NCBI GenBank assembly: GCA_038127535.1
Contig: JAYPHU010000001.1
Coordinates: 1 to 64,000, forward strand
Direction of reading: 5' to 3'
Length of the DNA: 64,000 nucleotides
DNA from: JAYPHU01 sp038127535
GTDB taxonomy: Bacteria > Pseudomonadota > Alphaproteobacteria > Rhodospirillales > UBA2165
Below the pieces are notes generated by a model. It did no database searches, was not told the DNA's origin, and saw only the letters and a list, made by a program, of their open reading frames with translations. The translations under genes were made by a program, and so were the position numbers. How positions within the stretch are numbered: position 1 is the stretch's first letter; every line of letters begins with the position of its first letter. Positions 51,514 through 59,965 of this stretch are shown here, piece by piece.

Positions 51514-52629
51514 ATGGCGCTGGGCAACCTTCTTCCGTGGCGGCGTGGGGTGGCGGCTCGCCGCTCTACCGATGCGCCATCAGGACTGTTGATTGTCTCC
51601 GCCGGGGGGCTCGGTGACACGGCGTTGTTTTCGTTGATTTTGCCCCGGCTGATTCCGCTGGCAAACGGCGAGCCGGTCACTTTGGTTCTGCGCCGGGATG
51701 GCGCCGGGATGGGGTTCCTGTTCCAGGGTCTGGCCGATATCGTGCCCGTTGACTTTGACCGCTATGCCAAGGAAAGGCGCTACCGAAGGGCGGTCGATGG
51801 CCAATTTTTTCAGGCCAATTACCGGTTGGCGCTGACTAGCGATTTCTTGCGTCATCCGAAGCGCGACGAGGCGATGCTGAATGCCGCTAAGGCGTCCGAG
51901 ACCCTCGCCATGAAGGCGCGGGCCTGGGCGAAGTATGACCGGGACCTGACAGCCAACGAGGCCAAGTTCGACCGGATTTTCGACAGCGGCCCTGACCATA
52001 TTGATAAAGTCGTGCGCTGGTCGAACTACGCTAACTGGCTGACCGGCAATGATGTTCCGCCGCCACGGATCAACCTGCCTGAAGACCGGTTACCGCCGGC
52101 GGACGCGCTTCCACGGGAGACGATTTTGCTGGCGCCGTTTTCCGCCGTAAAGCATAAGCAAAGCCCAGCCGGCCTTTATGAAGACCTGAACGATCTTGCG
52201 GGCCCGGAACGAGACATCGTCCTGACCGGCGCGCCCGGCGATCTCGACAAGAATCCGGACTTCAAGCCGCTTCTTGATCGGCCCAATGTACGCTTTGACG
52301 ACCGGCCGTTCAGCGAGATGCTGCCGCTGCTCCGCGCCGCCAAACTTTTGGTGTCGGTGGATACGGCGGCCATGCATCTCGGCGTGATGACCGGTACGCC
52401 GACCTTGTGCCTGGCGAGCGCGGCCTATGTCGGCGAAATCGTGCCCTACGCGGCCGAGATTACCCCGCCCAACGCACACTTTATGTATACGCCCATGGAT
52501 TGCGAAGGGTGTCTCGGGGCGTGCAGCTTGCCGGAGGAGGATGGCCGCTTTCCCTGCGTGGCGCGGCTCGATCGGGCGGCGATCCTCGCCAAGGCGGAAA
52601 TATTGCTCAACGGAACCGGGTCATCGTGA
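51514..52629 (+). CDS. Second GT9-like glycosyltransferase
   Basis: The 371-residue protein follows the methyltransferase by 3 bp. GLLIVSAGGLGDTALFSLILPRLIPLA is the N-terminal GT9 feature and LLVSVDTAAMHLGVMTGTPTLCLASA the C-terminal one. Near the C terminus it has MDCEGCLGACSLPEEDGRFPCVARL, the same C-x2-C-x3-C-x10-C spacing as the first GT9. Its stop overlaps the ampG start (GTGA). Confidence 0.82.
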   Translation: MALGNLLPWRRGVAARRSTDAPSGLLIVSAGGLGDTALFSLILPRLIPLANGEPVTLVLRRDGAGMGFLFQGLADIVPVDFDRYAKERRYRRAVDGQFFQANYRLALTSDFLRHPKRDEAMLNAAKASETLAMKARAWAKYDRDLTANEAKFDRIFDSGPDHIDKVVRWSNYANWLTGNDVPPPRINLPEDRLPPADALPRETILLAPFSAVKHKQSPAGLYEDLNDLAGPERDIVLTGAPGDLDKNPDFKPLLDRPNVRFDDRPFSEMLPLLRAAKLLVSVDTAAMHLGVMTGTPTLCLASAAYVGEIVPYAAEITPPNAHFMYTPMDCEGCLGACSLPEEDGRFPCVARLDRAAILAKAEILLNGTGSS

Positions 52630-53942
52630 GGGACTGGTCTGCCGCCGTTAAAGTCTACAGCAGCTGCATCATGCTGGTGCTGGTGTTCCTGGGCTTCTCC
52701 AGCGGCTTGCCCTTCGGGGTGCTGGCGGAACCTCTTTCCGCCTGGCTGGCCGGCGCTGGTGTTTCCAAAACCTCCATCGGCTTGTTCGCCTTGGTGAGCC
52801 TGCCATATGCGATCAAGTTTCTTTGGGCGCCGTTCATGGATCGGCTGCCCTTGCCGGTGCTGTCGAATCGGCTTGGCCGCCGGCGCGGCTGGGCGGTGCT
52901 GACCCAGGCGGCGTTGTTCTGCACCATCATCGCCATGGGTCTGACGAACCCGGCAACGGATTTGTTTTTGACCGCCGTCTTTGCCCTCGGCGTCGCGTTT
53001 TTCTCCGCCAGTCAGGACATCGTCTTGGACGCCTACCGAGTGGAAAGCCTGAGCGAAGACGAGCTGGCCGCCGGGTCCGCGACTTTCGTGTTTGGCTGGC
53101 GGCTAGGTCAGGTGGGCGGCGGTACGGCCGGTTTGATTTTTGCCGATCTGTTCCCCTGGGCCTGGGTGTTCACCGGCATGGCGGTGCTGGTCCTGATCGG
53201 TTTGATCATCATCCTCATCAGCCCCGAACCGCCGCGTCCCAGCGCGGAGGAAGTGAGCGACGCCGAACGGGCGACTGCCGCGCGCCTTTCCGCAAAAGGG
53301 GGATTGAGCGTCCGGCTGGCGAACCCCCTGGCGGCAGTCCACACCGCGACGGTGCGGCCGTTGAACGATTTTATGAGTAAGGACGCCTGGCTGGCGATCA
53401 TCGCGCTCATTCTCTTGTATAAATTCGGCGATGCAGTGCTGGCGGTAATGAAGGTGCCGTTCTTCCTGGAAATCGGCTTCACCAATACGGAGATCGCCGG
53501 CGTGGTGAAAATCTTCGGCTTCAACGCCATAATCGCTGGCGGATTCCTGGGCGGTATTTTATTGGCCCGGACCGGGATCATGTGGGGCCTGATGATCACT
53601 GGCATTCTGATGGCGGCGTCCAATTTGGTTTTCGTCGCCCAGGCCCTAGCGGGCAACGACCTGACCATGCTGGCGGTGACCATCGCCGTGGAGAACATCA
53701 CCACCGGCATGGGCACAACCGCCTTTGTCGCCTATCTGGCGAGCCTCTGCAGTGTGGCGTACACGGCGACCCAGTATGCGCTGCTCACATCGTTCATGGC
53801 GTTTTCAAGGACAGTCATGTCGTCGGGGGCCGGCTGGCTGGCCGATCAGATGGACTGGGTCAGCTTTTTTATCCTGACCACGGTTGCGGCTGTTCCCGGC
53901 CTGCTGCTTCTCTGGTGGATGATGCGGCGACGCTCCGCCTAG
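52626..53942 (+). CDS. ampG: AmpG-family muropeptide permease
   Basis: AmpG is an inner-membrane MFS permease that imports GlcNAc-1,6-anhydroMurNAc peptides for recycling. From the GTG at 52626 it is 438 residues with about 12 helices, and FLGFSSGLPFGVLAEPLSAWLAGAGVSKTSIGLFALVSLPYAIKFLWAPFMDRLPLPVL, SASQDIVLDAYRVE and YTATQYALLTSFMAFSRTV are strongly AmpG-like. A longer upstream frame lies inside the GT9 gene. It is coupled to that gene by a 4-bp overlap and convergent with the third GT9. Confidence 0.92.
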   Translation: MRDWSAAVKVYSSCIMLVLVFLGFSSGLPFGVLAEPLSAWLAGAGVSKTSIGLFALVSLPYAIKFLWAPFMDRLPLPVLSNRLGRRRGWAVLTQAALFCTIIAMGLTNPATDLFLTAVFALGVAFFSASQDIVLDAYRVESLSEDELAAGSATFVFGWRLGQVGGGTAGLIFADLFPWAWVFTGMAVLVLIGLIIILISPEPPRPSAEEVSDAERATAARLSAKGGLSVRLANPLAAVHTATVRPLNDFMSKDAWLAIIALILLYKFGDAVLAVMKVPFFLEIGFTNTEIAGVVKIFGFNAIIAGGFLGGILLARTGIMWGLMITGILMAASNLVFVAQALAGNDLTMLAVTIAVENITTGMGTTAFVAYLASLCSVAYTATQYALLTSFMAFSRTVMSSGAGWLADQMDWVSFFILTTVAAVPGLLLLWWMMRRRSA

Positions 53943-54949
53943 TACTTCAACAGTTGCGATTCTACCGCGGTCTTCACGGCGTCCACGGGGATCAGGTGCA
54001 TTTCCCGCCCGCCATAATCCTGCGCGCGGATAATTGTCAGGTGCGGCGTCATCGGCGTGAACTTTTCCGGTAGCGTGCGCCCAAACAGGGATATGAGCGG
54101 TTGGCCGCCGACCGCGAACATATGCCCCGTTCCAGAATCGTTGGAGACCGAGAGCGTCAGCCGTTTGGACAGCGCGATTGTGAGCTGCGGCGCATAGCCG
54201 TGCGCCTCGCCGAGACCATTTTCCTGGAGCGGGAATAGGGCTTCCGGCACTGCCGCCGCAATCTCCGCCTGCCAGTCCAGCTCCTGTGGGCCCAGGATAA
54301 ACACCGGCACCCGCCCGGCCTGGGCCTGATCCTTGGCCAGCAGCACGAAGTTCTCCAACGGCCAGCATTTGGGCCGGCCGCCGGCGCCGGGGGACAGGCC
54401 GATATACGCAGGCCCCGCCGGCAACGCGGTTTCCGCCGCGCCTATCAGCGCCGGATCAAGATCAAGGCCGAGCACGCCGGGCGTCTCGATGGTCTTTCCC
54501 GTGGCCAGCTCCAAAAGATCCAGCATCTGACGCTGCATGCTCTTGGGAAATTTATAACCCTTGGCCGGCTTGCGGCCGGAGAGAACAAAATTGCCAAACG
54601 GCGAGATGAAGCTTTTATGCCGGATGCGGTAAAGCACCAGCGTCGCCAACGCCACCCGCTGGGTGTCAATCACCAGATCAAAGGCCCGGCCGCCCAAGGG
54701 CCGGCGCAGAAGCTCGGAAGGGCTCAAACCGATCCCGGCGCACTCGATCACCTCGTCCAGCAATCCCTCGACCATCGGGGCCATGACGCCGGCATAGACG
54801 CTGGTGTCCTTGCCCGCCAGCCAGGCGATGTGAGCGTCCGGGAAGGCATCGCGCAGTAGGCGCACGAACGGCAGCTTTAATAAACTGTCGCCCACTCGGT
54901 CGAGGCCGACATAAACAAGGATGGTTTTTGGCGCGGAAAGATCGGTCAT
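53939..54949 (-). CDS. Third GT9-like glycosyltransferase
   Basis: From the ATG at 54949 the protein has 336 residues: ILVYVGLDRVGDSLLKLPFVRLLRDAFPDAHIAWLAG is the N-terminal GT9 domain and YIGLSPGAGGRPKCWPLENFVLLAKD with LSVSNDSGTGHMFAVGGQPLISLFG the C-terminal one. The cysteine cluster of the other two GT9 proteins is absent. GGAGGT abuts the ATG with no spacing, which is unusual; later starts would cut the first strand. It overlaps ampG by 4 bp on the opposite strand. Confidence 0.83.
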   Translation of the reverse strand: MTDLSAPKTILVYVGLDRVGDSLLKLPFVRLLRDAFPDAHIAWLAGKDTSVYAGVMAPMVEGLLDEVIECAGIGLSPSELLRRPLGGRAFDLVIDTQRVALATLVLYRIRHKSFISPFGNFVLSGRKPAKGYKFPKSMQRQMLDLLELATGKTIETPGVLGLDLDPALIGAAETALPAGPAYIGLSPGAGGRPKCWPLENFVLLAKDQAQAGRVPVFILGPQELDWQAEIAAAVPEALFPLQENGLGEAHGYAPQLTIALSKRLTLSVSNDSGTGHMFAVGGQPLISLFGRTLPEKFTPMTPHLTIIRAQDYGGREMHLIPVDAVKTAVESQLLKY

Positions 54950-55037
54950 ACCTCCGGGTAGCACAGCGCTGCGTGCGGGCAAAGGCGAAAAGATTTCGGC
55001 TGGCCGGTTGCGGTCCATCCGTCGTAGGCTTTCGGTT

Positions 55038-55544
55038 ATGAGCATTGAAATCGTCTGGGGTGATATCACCGGTCTGGATGTGGACGCCATCGTCAACGCT
55101 GCTAATGAATCCTTGTTGGGGGGCGGCGGGGTGGACGGTGCAATTCACCGGGCCGCCGGACCGGCGCTTCTTGACGAGTGCCGGACGTTAAACGGCTGCC
55201 CTACTGGGGAGGCCAAGATCACCTCTGGCTACAACCTCAAGGCCCGGCACGTGATCCATACGGTGGGCCCGGTCTGGCAGGGCGGCAGGGCTGATGAGCC
55301 GGCGCTGCTGGAATCCTGTTACCGCCGCAGCCTGGAGGTCGCAAAGGATCACAGCATCGCGTCCATCGCCTTCCCGGCGATCAGCACCGGCGTCTATCGA
55401 TTTCCGTCGGGCCGGGCGGCGGAGATCGCCGTGGCCACGGTACGGGCGTTCCTTCAGGTGACTGAACTGCCCTCCCGAGTGACTTTCTGCTGCTTCGACG
55501 AGGACTGCGTCACGCAGCACCAGCGGGCTTTAACACTTCTCTGA
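55038..55544 (+). CDS. Macrodomain protein (ADP-ribose/O-acetyl-ADP-ribose hydrolase-like)
   Basis: MacroD/YmdB-type proteins bind and hydrolyse ADP-ribose esters. The 168-residue protein begins MSIEIVWGDITGLDVDAIVNAANESLLGGGGVDGAIHRAAGP, with the NAAN and GGGVDGAIH motifs of the active class. GEAKITSGYNLKARHVIHTVGPVW and FPAISTGVYRFP follow. The ATG at 55038 gives the standard start. No ADP-ribosyltransferase toxin is adjacent. Confidence 0.93.
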   Translation: MSIEIVWGDITGLDVDAIVNAANESLLGGGGVDGAIHRAAGPALLDECRTLNGCPTGEAKITSGYNLKARHVIHTVGPVWQGGRADEPALLESCYRRSLEVAKDHSIASIAFPAISTGVYRFPSGRAAEIAVATVRAFLQVTELPSRVTFCCFDEDCVTQHQRALTLL

Positions 55545-55651
55545 GGATCATTGGGTCCAGCTCCGTCGGAATTTTCTGGAGATGTGTGAAGTCGGGCGTC
55601 GCCCACGCAGGCTCCGGCTGCCATCTTACTTGTGTAATCAAGAGCGATCCT

Positions 55652-55957
55652 ATGAACATCACCATTCTTATCCCGGTCTATAATGATTGGGTGGCGCTGA
55701 GCCATCTGGTCACGAAATTGTCGGTGGTTCTGGCGGCGGAGTTTGACGCGGCTTCCACCCGAGCTCGAATTTTGGTCGTCGATGACGGGTCTTCGCAAGC
55801 GCCGGCTTTGGATGTTGATCTGACTGAGACCGGGATGATTGAGCGTGTCGATGTGCTGACCTCGGCGGTCAATAAGGGCCATCAGCGGGCCATTGTTCTG
55901 GGCCTGGCGCATCTGGCCCGGCTGCGTGTCACTCTCCAGCCGATTGGCCAAGCCTAA
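55652..55957 (+). pseudogene. Truncated GT2 glycosyltransferase (N-terminal fragment)
   Basis: MNITILIPVYNDWVALSHLV, ILVVDDGSSQAP and NKGHQRAIVLGLAHLAR are the start of a GT2 (dolichol-phosphate-mannose-synthase-like) enzyme. After residue 90 (about 55921) the family-like sequence ends and eleven unrelated residues precede the stop. The catalytic DxD segment that should come next is absent. It collides at the same point with a truncated membrane protein on the other strand, so a deletion joined two genes. Confidence 0.8.
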
Positions 55958-56407
55958 GAGATACGGCAATATAAAGAGCGCCGCGAGATGTTCCCGCTCC
56001 CCGAAGTCTGGGCCCGGAAACACCGCCAGCACATAAAGTAAAAACCCGGCAATCACGGAGTCGCCGGCGCTCGCCAGCCGGGTGGCGGGCAATTGTCTCA
56101 GCGCCAGCCAAAACGTGCCGGCAGCGATCAAGAGAATATAGATATTGAACGCCGCATGCAGGGTGTGGCCGGTCAGCCAGTGGAGCCACACCACCGGCAT
56201 ATAGAGATAGAGAATGAGCGGCGGATTAACGTCGAAGAAATCCCGGTTGAGCAGACCTCCTTCGAGCAGCAATTGCGCGCCGTACAGATACCAAGCGTTA
56301 TTGTCGGACACGGCGATGTAGTGCAGGCGAGCCGCCAGAAGCGCCGCCAGGGCAAGGACCGCGAAAACGATAAAGCCGGTTTTGTATTTTCCCTCTACCG
56401 TCGTGAT
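55925..56407 (-). pseudogene. Truncated membrane glycosyltransferase (GT39/PMT-like), N-terminal fragment
   Basis: On the minus strand, SDNNAWYLYGAQLLLEGGLLNRDFFDVNPPLILYLYMP and three more hydrophobic helices (up to ALFILPYLLGLANRLE) resemble the start of polyprenyl-sugar-dependent glycosyltransferases with 10 or more helices. The similarity ends near 55925, where the GT2 fragment begins. Upstream the frame runs to just behind the gst stop without an ATG; the first usable start codon is a GTG at 56311, inside the conserved part. It is therefore non-functional as it stands. Confidence 0.72.
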
Positions 56408-56419
56408 GACGCGCCCGCC

Positions 56420-57040
56420 TTACTCGTACGGGCCCCAGGCGCGCTGGGTGGCCGGCCGCGCGTGGATATCCTCGTACCAGCGTTTGAGATTCAGGAAATC
56501 GTCCAGGCCGAAATCTTCTACCGCCTGGAATTCCACGTCCGCGTAGATGGCGATATCGGCCACGGAAAACTCGCCGGCCACATAGTCGCGGTCCGCCAGC
56601 GCCTTGTCGACCGTTCCCAGCATATCCAGGAACAGGTATTTGTAATATTCCTTGGCCGCCGGCACATCTTCCGGATGACGGTTCCAGAAATGGCCATACT
56701 GCTGAGACCAGGTGGTAAATGTGGCCGAACCATAAAACAGCCACTGATCCACATTCACCTGATTGAGTGGGTCCTCCGGATACAGGCCATTGCCGGATTT
56801 CTCCGCCGTGTATTTGAGAATGGCGCCGGACTCGAACAGGGTAATGGTATTCCCGCCCGGACCGTCGTTATCGACCAGGGCCGGAATTTTGTGGTTGGGA
56901 CTGATCTTCATGAAATCGGATTTGAATTGTTCCTTTTCCCGAAGATTGATCGGCTTGATGGTGTATTCGAGGCCGGATTCCTCAACAGCTTGGCGCGCTT
57001 TGTAGCCGTTGTCTGTGGTCCAGAAATAAAGATCGATCAT
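56420..57040 (-). CDS. Glutathione S-transferase (YfcG-like)
   Basis: The 206-residue protein has the thioredoxin-like N-terminal domain with MIDLYFWTTDNGYKARQAVEESGLEYTIKPINL, ISPNHKIPALVD and LFESGAILKYTAEKSG (glutathione-binding E-S pair), followed by an all-alpha domain with FSVADIAIYADVEF. It resembles the nu-class/YfcG group with disulfide-reductase activity. Glutathione would be made by GshB (31001). Confidence 0.9.
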   Translation of the reverse strand: MIDLYFWTTDNGYKARQAVEESGLEYTIKPINLREKEQFKSDFMKISPNHKIPALVDNDGPGGNTITLFESGAILKYTAEKSGNGLYPEDPLNQVNVDQWLFYGSATFTTWSQQYGHFWNRHPEDVPAAKEYYKYLFLDMLGTVDKALADRDYVAGEFSVADIAIYADVEFQAVEDFGLDDFLNLKRWYEDIHARPATQRAWGPYE

Positions 57041-57172
57041 GCGGTTCTTCCCCCAACCTCGTAATAATTTTTGTGGCCAAAACTATAGTCTTCGACTGGG
57101 CCTTTTAACAATACACGCAGCATTCAACACGTGCGGCGCATTGCGCGAATGTGGTAAAGTCCCGCCACTGGT

Positions 57173-59872
57173 ATGCCCGAGACACAGAGACACAACCAAG
57201 ACGCGACCGAGACCGTCGATGCCGCGCCCGTAAAGGGCGTGACGCCGATGATGGCGCAGTATCTGTCGATCAAGCGGGACAATCCCGATTGCCTGCTGTT
57301 CTATCGCATGGGCGATTTCTACGAGCTGTTTTTCGAAGACGCCGAACAGGCAGCCCGGGCGCTCGACATCACCCTTACCAAGCGCGGCAAGCACCTGGGC
57401 GAGGATATCCCCATGTGCGGGGTACCCGTGCACAGCCACGAATCTTACCTCTCCCGCTTGATCCGCCAAGGCTTCAAGGTCGCCGTCTGCGAACAGACCG
57501 AAGACCCGGCGGAGGCCAAAAAGCGGGGGGCGAAATCGGTGGTTAACCGGGGCGTGGTCCGCACCATCACGCCGGGCACGTTGACCGAAGACACGCTCCT
57601 GGATTCCCGGCGGAACAACTACCTGGCCGCGCTGGCGGAGGCGCAGGGCGGTTTCGCCCTGGCCTGGCTCGATGTATCGACCGGTGATTTCCAGTTGCAG
57701 GCCTTGGCCGAAGGGATGTTGGGCGCCGGCCTAGCGCGGTTGGAGCCCGGCGAGCTCCTCATCGCCGACAAGCTGCTTCAGCGCGAAGATTTGGCCGAGA
57801 CCTTGCAGCCCTGGCGAGACCGGCTGACGCCCTTGCCGGCCAGCCGGTTTGACAGCACCAACGGCGGCAAGCGGCTGGAAACGCTGTACGGCGTGAAGAC
57901 CCTGGATGCGTTTGGGCGCTTCTCCCGCGCCGAACTGTCGGCCGGCGGCGCGCTGGTGGATTATGTGGAGCTGACCCAACAGGGTAAACTGCCGCGCCTG
58001 TCCGCGCCCCGCCGGGTGGCCGACGGCACGGTGATGGAAATCGATCAGGCGACCCGGCGTAACCTGGAACTGACGCAAACCATGTCCGGCGAACTGCAGG
58101 GAAGCCTGTTGTCCAAGATCGACCGTACCCAGACCGGCGCCGGCGCGCGGGCTTTGGCGACGAGATTGTCCGTACCTCTAACGGATGCGGCGGAGATCGA
58201 TGAGCGGCTGGATATGGTGCAGCATTTCCTCGACGGCCACGGACTGCGACAAACCGTGCGGGGGCTGCTGCGCCAATGCCCGGATATGGAACGGGCGCTG
58301 AGCCGGTTGACGCTGGGCCGGGGCGGGCCGAGGGATCTGGCCACGATCCGTGACGGCCTCGCGCTGACCGCAAGGTTTCGCGAGGTATTGGACCAAGGCT
58401 CACTGCCAACGGGCTTAACCAGATGCCTGGAGGAACTGGGCGCACATGGGGAGGCGGTGCAGACATTGACCGAGGCGCTGGCGGCTGACCTGCCGCTGCT
58501 GGCGCGGGACGGGGGCTTTATCGCCACCGGTTACAATATTGCTTTTGATGAGCTAAAGACGCTGCGGGACGAGAGCCGGCGGCTGATCGCCGGGCTGCAG
58601 GATACCTATGCCGGCCAGACCAACATCCCGTCTCTAAAAATCAAACATAATAATGTGCTGGGCTATTTCATCGAAGTGACCACCCGGCATGCGGATCCGC
58701 TGATGTCGGATGCGGCCGGGCCGTTCATCCACCGCCAGACCATGAAGAACGCCGTCCGGTTCTCGACCGTGGAACTGGGCGAGATCGAGGGCAAGATTGC
58801 CAGCGCCGCCGAAAAGGCCCTGGCTCTTGAGCTTGAGCTATTCGAAGACCTGGTCGGCCTGGTCTCCGGGCGGGCGGACGCGGTCGCCCTGGCGGCGGCC
58901 TCCATCGCCCAATTGGATGTGGCGTCGGCGCTGGCGCAACTGGCCGCCGATCAAAACTATTGCCGGCCTCGGGTCGATGAGTCCACCGCGTTCGAGGTGA
59001 CCGGCGGCCGCCACCCGGTGGTGGAGCAGGCCCAGGCCTCGGCGGAGACCCGTACCCAGGCCGGCGGTTTCGTCGCCAACGATTGCCATTTGACGGACGA
59101 CAGTCGGTTGTGGCTGCTGACCGGTCCCAATATGGCCGGTAAAAGCACGTTTCTCCGGCAGAATGCGCTGATTGCTATCCTGGCCCAGATCGGCTCCTAC
59201 GTGCCGGCGGAAGCGGCGCGCATCGGACGCATCGACCGATTGTTTTCTCGGGTCGGCGCGGCGGATGACCTGGCCCGTGGCCGCTCGACCTTTATGGTGG
59301 AGATGGTGGAGACGGCGGCCATCCTGTCCCAAGCCACCGACCGGTCATTTGTCATTTTGGATGAAATTGGCCGGGGCACGGCGACCTTTGACGGCCTGTC
59401 TATTGCCTGGGCGGTGGTCGAGCATCTGCACGAGGTCAACGCCTGCCGGGGGCTGTTCGCGACCCATTATCACGAGCTTACCAACCTGACGTCCAAGCTG
59501 CCGGCATTGTCGTGTCACACAATGCGGATCAAGGAATGGAAGGGCGACGTGGTGTTCCTGCACGAAGTCGCCGCCGGCGCCGCCGATCGGTCCTACGGCA
59601 TCCATGTGGGCCGCCTCGCCGGGCTGCCCGATGCGGTGGTCGGCCGGGCGGAAGATGTACTGGCGGCGCTGGAACAGGAAAACCAGGCCGGCGCGGTGAC
59701 CAGACTGGCCGATGACTTACCGCTGTTCGCCGCTGGGCTCAGCCGGGGCCCTTCCGCGCCCACAGAGTCTGAACTTGAAAAGGCGTTGGGCGACATCCAA
59801 CCCGACGAGCTAAGCCCGAAAGACGCATTGGAGTTGATTTATCAGCTGAAGCGCCTGGCGGCAGAGGATTGA
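57173..59872 (+). CDS. mutS: DNA mismatch repair protein MutS
   Basis: MutS recognises mismatches and recruits MutL. The 899-residue protein has the mismatch-wedge FYRMGDFYELFFEDA, the connector and lever domains, and the ABC ATPase with Walker A GPNMAGKST (about residue 651), FSRVGAADDLARGRSTFMVEM, Walker B FVILDEIGRGTATFDG and ATHYHELTNL. An N-terminal extension of about 22 residues precedes the core. The downstream order mutS-glnD-murJ is a classical alphaproteobacterial one. Confidence 0.98.
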   Translation: MPETQRHNQDATETVDAAPVKGVTPMMAQYLSIKRDNPDCLLFYRMGDFYELFFEDAEQAARALDITLTKRGKHLGEDIPMCGVPVHSHESYLSRLIRQGFKVAVCEQTEDPAEAKKRGAKSVVNRGVVRTITPGTLTEDTLLDSRRNNYLAALAEAQGGFALAWLDVSTGDFQLQALAEGMLGAGLARLEPGELLIADKLLQREDLAETLQPWRDRLTPLPASRFDSTNGGKRLETLYGVKTLDAFGRFSRAELSAGGALVDYVELTQQGKLPRLSAPRRVADGTVMEIDQATRRNLELTQTMSGELQGSLLSKIDRTQTGAGARALATRLSVPLTDAAEIDERLDMVQHFLDGHGLRQTVRGLLRQCPDMERALSRLTLGRGGPRDLATIRDGLALTARFREVLDQGSLPTGLTRCLEELGAHGEAVQTLTEALAADLPLLARDGGFIATGYNIAFDELKTLRDESRRLIAGLQDTYAGQTNIPSLKIKHNNVLGYFIEVTTRHADPLMSDAAGPFIHRQTMKNAVRFSTVELGEIEGKIASAAEKALALELELFEDLVGLVSGRADAVALAAASIAQLDVASALAQLAADQNYCRPRVDESTAFEVTGGRHPVVEQAQASAETRTQAGGFVANDCHLTDDSRLWLLTGPNMAGKSTFLRQNALIAILAQIGSYVPAEAARIGRIDRLFSRVGAADDLARGRSTFMVEMVETAAILSQATDRSFVILDEIGRGTATFDGLSIAWAVVEHLHEVNACRGLFATHYHELTNLTSKLPALSCHTMRIKEWKGDVVFLHEVAAGAADRSYGIHVGRLAGLPDAVVGRAEDVLAALEQENQAGAVTRLADDLPLFAAGLSRGPSAPTESELEKALGDIQPDELSPKDALELIYQLKRLAAED

Positions 59873-59965
59873 CGCGACTCTTTCACTGCGTCATGCCCCC
59901 CCCCTCGCCGAAGAGGCCTCTCGCCACTATATTAATGTAAGAATTTGCGTTAAAGACCACAGACC

